From Desulfobacterales bacterium (GTDB lineage: Bacteria; Desulfobacterota; Desulfobacteria; Desulfobacterales; RPRI01), in contig JAGVOC010000448.1 in assembly GCA_020052975.1 (NCBI GenBank), positions 1-9,858 on the forward strand: a DNA stretch of 9,858 bases, given 5' to 3'. Under the pieces are notes generated by a model, which searched no databases, was not told the origin of the DNA, and worked only from the letters and a program-made list of their open reading frames with translations. A program made the position numbers and the translations under genes. Positions 6,945 through 9,858 of this stretch are shown here, piece after piece. Position 1 is the stretch's first letter. Each line of letters starts with the position of its first letter.

Positions 6945-7189
6945 TAGTGGAAACATCAAACCCTTCTCTCACCGAAAAAGCTGTTGCCGCCATGCGGGCA
7001 GCAGTAGCTCGCGTCGTCGAGGATCACCGCCGACGTGGGAAACCTTTAGCGGTTTGGAGGGACGGCAGAGTGGTGCAGGAGTCTTCCGTCATTGCAGACG
7101 AAGTTCGGGAAGCCGTCGGATATTACCAAACGGATCAGCCTGCAGGAGACTTAAATGATAAGAATACCAAAGAGGAAGAGCCGGGTTGA
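6941..7189 (+). CDS. Small partner protein of the zeta-type operon, putative antitoxin
   Basis: This 82-residue protein has a long N-terminal helix, LTEKAVAAMRAAVARVVEDHRRRG, then a short strand LAVWRDGRVV. That arrangement recurs in small proteins encoded next to COG4185 kinases. The start ATG overlaps the kinase stop as ATGA (6941-6944), the same coupling seen at the front of the kinase gene. The last 20 or so residues (YYQTDQPAGDLNDKNTKEEE) are polar and low in complexity and end right where repeat C begins, so the native C-terminus may have been altered. The antitoxin role is inferred from size and position. The epsilon or omega proteins of classical systems show no obvious similarity. 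Confidence 0.65.
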   Translation: MIVETSNPSLTEKAVAAMRAAVARVVEDHRRRGKPLAVWRDGRVVQESSVIADEVREAVGYYQTDQPAGDLNDKNTKEEEPG

Positions 7190-7197
7190 TTAAGATC

Positions 7198-7352
7198 GAT
7201 GCCGCGGAAACTCACGGAGCGGGCTGGGGAGCAGGGTTTGCGGCAAGAGGCGTGAGAGTGGATAATTGCGCCAGCATGTACAATGCCGATTACCGGAAAC
7301 GGCTTCCTGCTGAACCTCACAAGTTCCAAAAAACGGACTGTATTACCATGCA
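7198..7352 (+). repeat. Repeat family copy C (right half)
   Basis: Positions 7204-7352 align without gaps with 5982-6130 of copy B (about 80% identity by hand count). Landmarks are GCGGAA, GCAGGGTTTGCG, GAGTGGATAAT, CATGTACAATGCCGAT and GGCTTCCTGCTGAA. The left half present in A and B is missing. It starts about 9 nt after the stop codon of the zeta-operon partner gene. The minus strand is open through this copy, from GTG 7353 (complement) onward. Confidence 0.8.
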
Positions 7353-7431
7353 CGTTCTGCTGCAAACCACCAAACCTTCTTATACTCCTAAGTCGGCTCT
7401 CCTGTCATTAATAACGCTGTCAATTTATATA

Positions 7432-7460
7432 TTGATGATCATTCCCTATACTTGCATAAT
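7432..7460 (+). promoter_or_regulatory. Probable promoter of hsdM
   Basis: TTGATG (7432-7437) is followed by a 17-bp spacer and CATAAT (7455-7460; 5 of 6 consensus bases). Transcription would start near 7467, giving a leader of only about 18 nt before ATG 7485. It lies in unique sequence to the right of repeat C. Confidence 0.5.
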
Positions 7461-7484
7461 AACAATTAATTTGGAATTGATTTG

Positions 7485-8894
7485 ATGCCTATACGGAAAT
7501 TATCACTTGCGCGATTAGAAACCTTTCTTGAAGAAGCCTGCGAAAGTCTTCGCGGGAACATGGATGCTTCTGAATACAAAGAATACATCATAGCGATGTT
7601 GCTCCTCAAAAGGGTGAACGATCAGTTTGAAGTGCATAGGGAAAAAAGAAAGAAAACCCTGACGGAAGTTCGTGGCGTGAGCGAAGCGCAAGCGCTTTAT
7701 GGCGAATTGGAGCGTCAGAACGCGCCGGAGTATGATTTCTTTGTTCCATTAGCCGCCCGCTGGAAAAAATTGGACGGCGACCCGGAAGTCGGCCCAGACG
7801 GAAAGCCCATTAATTATATCAAAGACCTTCAGGAAGAAATCGGCGACCACTTAAATATTGCCCTGGCCGCCTTGGAAGACGCCAACCTCGACAAACTGGA
7901 AGGCGTTTTAAAATCCATCAATTTTAACCGCAGCATCGGCAAAAACAGCAAACAGATTACCGATGAAGATTTACGGGAGCTGATTCGTGAATTCAATAAA
8001 AAGAACCTGACCGACGACAATCTGGAATTCCCTGACCTGATGGGTGCCGCCTACGAATACCTGATAAAATATTTTGCCGACAGCGCCGGTAAAAAAGCCG
8101 GGGAGTTTTATACGCCCAACGAAGTGGTTCGTTTGCTGGTAAATATTCTGGAACCCGGCGAAGATGCCGAAATTTACGATCCCACCGTGGGAAGCGGCGG
8201 TATGCTGATCGAAAGCAAAAACTATGTGGAAAGCCGCTACGGTTCGGCAAGAAACCTTTCATTATATGGGCAGGAAAAAAGCGGGACTGTGTGGAGTTTG
8301 AGCAAGATGAACATGCTGTTTCACGGAATTTACGACAGCAATATCGTCAATGGCGACACCCTGATGAATCCCCTGCATATTGAGCAGGGAGAAGTGAAAA
8401 CCTTTGATATTGTCATTGCCAATCCGCCCTTTTCGCAAAACTACAGCAAAGACGGCATGAAGTTTAAAGAACGCTTCAACCACTGGATGCCTGTAAAAAG
8501 CAAAGCCGATTTTATGTTTGTGCAGCACATGGTGGCGTCCACCAACAATGCCGGGCGTATGGCGGTGGTGATGCCCCACGGCGTTTTGTTCCGCGGTGGT
8601 GAAGAGCGCAATTTCAGAAAATGGCTCATTGACAAAGGCTATCTGGAAGCTGTCATTGGGCTGCCGCCGGGCCTGTTTTACGGAACCGGCATTCCGGCTT
8701 CGGTGATCGTGGTGAATAAACAAGACGCCCACCTGCGGGACCATGTACTGTTCATCAATGCCGACCGGGAATACAAAGAAGGCAAAAACCAGAATAAACT
8801 GCGGCCCGAGGACATTGAAAAAATTGCTTACACCTGCAAACACAAAAGCGAAATTGAGAAATACAGCAGACGGGGGGCATGGGGACGCCCATGA
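7485..8894 (+). CDS. hsdM: Type I restriction-modification DNA methyltransferase subunit, 3'-truncated
   Basis: HsdM is the adenine-methylating subunit of type I restriction-modification enzymes. Counting from ATG 7485 (469 residues), an N-terminal helical domain is followed by GEFYTP near 206-211, the AdoMet-binding motif DPTVGSGG near 232-239 and the catalytic NPPF near 314-317. [16 protein letters not shown] and [17 protein letters not shown] follow. Residues agree with the family as far as EIEKYSR near 456-462. The frame then ends in the unrelated RGAWGRP, so the usual C-terminal region of some 50 or more residues is missing. That region helps contact HsdS and DNA. Only GGA (7473-7475) precedes the start. 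A TTG at 7482 is the only earlier start. No hsdS or hsdR is in the window. Catalytic residues are intact, but the protein is probably non-functional as a type I partner. Confidence 0.88.
   Translation: MPIRKLSLARLETFLEEACESLRGNMDASEYKEYIIAMLLLKRVNDQFEVHREKRKKTLTEVRGVSEAQALYGELERQNAPEYDFFVPLAARWKKLDGDPEVGPDGKPINYIKDLQEEIGDHLNIALAALEDANLDKLEGVLKSINFNRSIGKNSKQITDEDLRELIREFNKKNLTDDNLEFPDLMGAAYEYLIKYFADSAGKKAGEFYTPNEVVRLLVNILEPGEDAEIYDPTVGSGGMLIESKNYVESRYGSARNLSLYGQEKSGTVWSLSKMNMLFHGIYDSNIVNGDTLMNPLHIEQGEVKTFDIVIANPPFSQNYSKDGMKFKERFNHWMPVKSKADFMFVQHMVASTNNAGRMAVVMPHGVLFRGGEERNFRKWLIDKGYLEAVIGLPPGLFYGTGIPASVIVVNKQDAHLRDHVLFINADREYKEGKNQNKLRPEDIEKIAYTCKHKSEIEKYSRRGAWGRP
8878..8893. repeat. Short hairpin at the hsdM truncation point
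   Basis: CATGGG (8878-8883), loop GACG, and CCCATG (8888-8893) form a perfect 6-bp dyad right where HsdM similarity stops. Its GGGGAC-CCCAT core resembles GGGGACATCCCAT at 9741-9753. Both may be ends of a small dispersed or REP-like element, but no transposase is present. Confidence 0.5.
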
Positions 8895-9018
8895 AAATAT
8901 GCGTTTCTATATTATTTAAAGGGTAGCGAATCGGGGGCGTACATCAAAGTATAAGCACAGCGAGAGAAATGGGGGAACTATATAGGGTATAAGATAAAGT
9001 TAGGTTAAATGGACTTTT

Positions 9019-9372
9019 TTATTTCTGATAAGCAAACCTGACTGTTGTTTTGGTGACTACTACAAAATTACCTGTCAATCGATCTGAATAATGTTCCAGC
9101 AGTCGGCGAACAGCCTCAATCTTGCTGGCAGCCCGTTCATCATCAAGCCGCAATAAAATTAATCCGTTATGCCGGAACCGCTCACGGTAAACTTTTTCTC
9201 CAAAGTCTTTGTCGTTTGTAATCAGGATACGATTGTCTGTGAATGCTTTCCGGACGATCGTGTCATCGTCCATTCCGCGTCCATCCTCGTATACTGAGAA
9301 TACCTCATGATTTTGCTCTCGTAACCACCGGGCGACGCCTGGCCCTGTGCATTCATCCACTATAAATCTCAT
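9019..9372 (-). CDS. DUF5615 PIN-like protein, putative toxin
   Basis: This 117-residue protein matches the DUF5615 family, a compact PIN-like (Mut7-C-related) fold. Visible features are the N-terminal strand with acidic VDEC (residues 5-8), the DDDT helix start at 35-38, and the LITNDKDFG motif at 50-58. D6, D35-37, D54 and D56 are candidate metal-binding residues of a nuclease site. PIN-like proteins paired with DUF433 are regarded as VapBC-type toxins that cleave RNA; that activity is inferred from family. The ATG (9372) directly abuts the DUF433 stop codon (9373-9375), so translation is coupled. Length is normal. No clear terminator follows; the downstream sequence to 8895 shows no strong hairpin. 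Confidence 0.85.
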   Translation of the reverse strand: MRFIVDECTGPGVARWLREQNHEVFSVYEDGRGMDDDTIVRKAFTDNRILITNDKDFGEKVYRERFRHNGLILLRLDDERAASKIEAVRRLLEHYSDRLTGNFVVVTKTTVRFAYQK

Positions 9373-9621
9373 CTATGTCATCTCAACGGTCAGTGGCATA
9401 AACGCTGTATTTTCCAACGATTGAGCGGCAAACAACAGGCATGCTTGTATATCTTCCTGAGCCAGGCCATCATATTCCTTCAGAATCTCTGCTGCGGTTG
9501 TGCCATGAGCGAGCAAGCTAAGGATGTATTCTACCGTAAGTCTCGTCCCTTTAATAACCGGTTTGCCTACCATAACCTTCGGATTGAAGGTTATGCGATC
9601 AAGTAACTTTTGTTCTTCCAT
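9373..9621 (-). CDS. DUF433 domain protein, putative antitoxin
   Basis: This 82-residue protein has the DUF433 pattern. RITFNPKVMVGKPVIKGTRLTV (about residues 9-30) is followed by the helix-turn-helix-like LSLLAHGTTAAEILKEYDGL and QEDIQACLLFA. DUF433 is a MerR/HTH-like domain seen in antitoxins encoded upstream of PIN-like toxins. It would be expected to bind the toxin and the operon promoter. AGGAGG (9636-9631 on the complement) lies about 9 nt upstream of ATG 9621, an excellent ribosome binding site. The gene is first in the operon and adjoins the DUF5615 gene with no gap. The family call is firm, the antitoxin role comes from context. Confidence 0.85.
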   Translation of the reverse strand: MEEQKLLDRITFNPKVMVGKPVIKGTRLTVEYILSLLAHGTTAAEILKEYDGLAQEDIQACLLFAAQSLENTAFMPLTVEMT

Positions 9622-9642
9622 ACCCGATTACCTCCTGAAATT

Positions 9643-9671
9643 ATGTTATAAGACTTGCAGTCGGCTGTCAA
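9643..9671 (-). promoter_or_regulatory. Promoter of the DUF433/DUF5615 operon
   Basis: On the minus strand TTGACA (9671-9666) is followed by TAACAT after 17 bp (9648-9643; 4 of 6 bases), or by TATAAC after 15 bp (9650-9645; 5 of 6). Either gives a leader of roughly 15-20 nt before the ribosome binding site of DUF433. This is the natural site for autorepression by the antitoxin. Confidence 0.6.
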
Positions 9672-9699
9672 ACATATTAACCGCAAAAATAATTCTGGG

Positions 9700-9760
9700 G
9701 AAGACCAGAGGACATTCTATAAGCCCCCTTGGTGGGAGTCGGGGACATCCCATAGTCTTC
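9700..9760. repeat. Imperfect inverted repeat at the right edge of the island
   Basis: GAAGAC (9700-9705) pairs with GTCTTC (9755-9760), and GGA (9710-9712) with TCC (9748-9750). Inside are two imperfect direct copies, GGACATTCTATA and GGACATCCCATA, and a CCC/GGG stem-like core (near 9724-9736). It could be the footprint of a small mobile or REP-like element. No transposase gene is in the window. From 9761 to the end I see no gene or other clear signal. Confidence 0.45.
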
Positions 9761-9858
9761 TTGTCAATTAATAAACGGTAAATTTTATTATCCAATTAAT
9801 TGAAGAGCTTAGAAAGTAAGCCTTTTAAAGAGCGCACTTCTCCTGTTGGTTTTCAACA

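Noticed and set aside
5174..7352. Repeats A-C as integron attC sites
   Set aside because: The cassette-like layout invites this, but I find no matching RYYYAAC/GTTRRRY core pairs at the ends, no overall stem-loop symmetry, and no integrase gene.
5174..7352. Repeats A-C as a CRISPR array or group II intron
   Set aside because: The copies are long, few, diverged and separated by genes of unequal length. No intron domain V-like motif or reverse transcriptase is visible.
7186..7485. 99-codon plus-strand frame covering repeat C and the hsdM promoter
   Set aside because: It runs through the repeat and an AT-rich promoter region, ends in hydrophobic sequence without family features, and has no ribosome binding site.
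8262..8843. 193-codon minus-strand frame within hsdM
   Set aside because: It is antisense to conserved HsdM motifs, including NPPF, and its translation has no recognisable family. It is a shadow of the methyltransferase gene.
9761..9858. C-terminal end of a minus-strand gene at the right edge
   Set aside because: One frame reads KPTGEVRSLKGLLSKLFN and then stops, but an in-frame TGA only a few codons upstream and the window edge leave too little to support a gene.
1..9858. tRNA, rRNA or riboswitch genes
   Set aside because: No cloverleaf arms, rRNA-like blocks or familiar riboswitch cores were recognised on either strand.

Overview
This window looks like chromosomal DNA from a Gram-negative bacterium, most plausibly a Desulfobacterota (deltaproteobacterial) lineage or a relative. 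That guess rests on the DUF748/AsmA-like envelope protein, the iron-sulfur-type flavoprotein, the GC-rich palindromes at the left edge and the mixture of DUF-type toxin-antitoxin genes. No rRNA, tRNA or other taxonomic marker is present, so the assignment is an inference.

Layout. Positions 1-265 hold two GC-rich palindromes and a near-perfect sigma70-type promoter. Positions 266-3844 encode one large envelope protein (DUF748, AsmA-like, with an OmpA-like C-terminal segment) and end in a strong intrinsic terminator. Positions 3926-4510 hold an ORF6N-domain gene that has lost its 3' part. It runs into the convergent flavoprotein gene on the minus strand (4909-4343). From about 5170 the character changes to small accessory modules: a DUF4258/DUF2283 pair (5433-5887), a three-gene zeta-toxin-like operon whose kinase gene is frameshifted (6126-7189), a type I restriction-modification methyltransferase gene (hsdM) cut short at its 3' end (7485-8894), and, on the minus strand, a DUF433/DUF5615 antitoxin-toxin pair (9621-9019). 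The right edge (9700-9760) holds a short imperfect inverted repeat.

The most unusual element is a repeat family with three copies in the same orientation, at 5174-5336 (A, left half), 5889-6130 (B, complete) and 7198-7352 (C, right half). The copies separate successive modules in the order A, DUF4258/DUF2283, B, zeta operon, C, hsdM. B starts 2 nt after the stop codon of the module before it, and C about 9-15 nt after. B and C align without gaps over 149 nt (30 mismatches by hand count). Of those mismatches, 17 fall in one codon phase. That suggests the repeat once encoded, or still encodes, a small protein; the minus strand stays open in all three copies.

Functionally, positions 5100-9700 read as an eroding defence and addiction island. 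The toxin-antitoxin-like modules could stabilise the region. The zeta kinase, ORF6N gene and hsdM are visibly damaged, while the small partner genes and the DUF4258/DUF2283 and DUF433/DUF5615 pairs look intact. The zeta operon is clearly more GC-rich than its neighbours, which fits separate acquisition. The DUF748 and flavoprotein genes look like resident chromosomal genes flanking the insertion zone.
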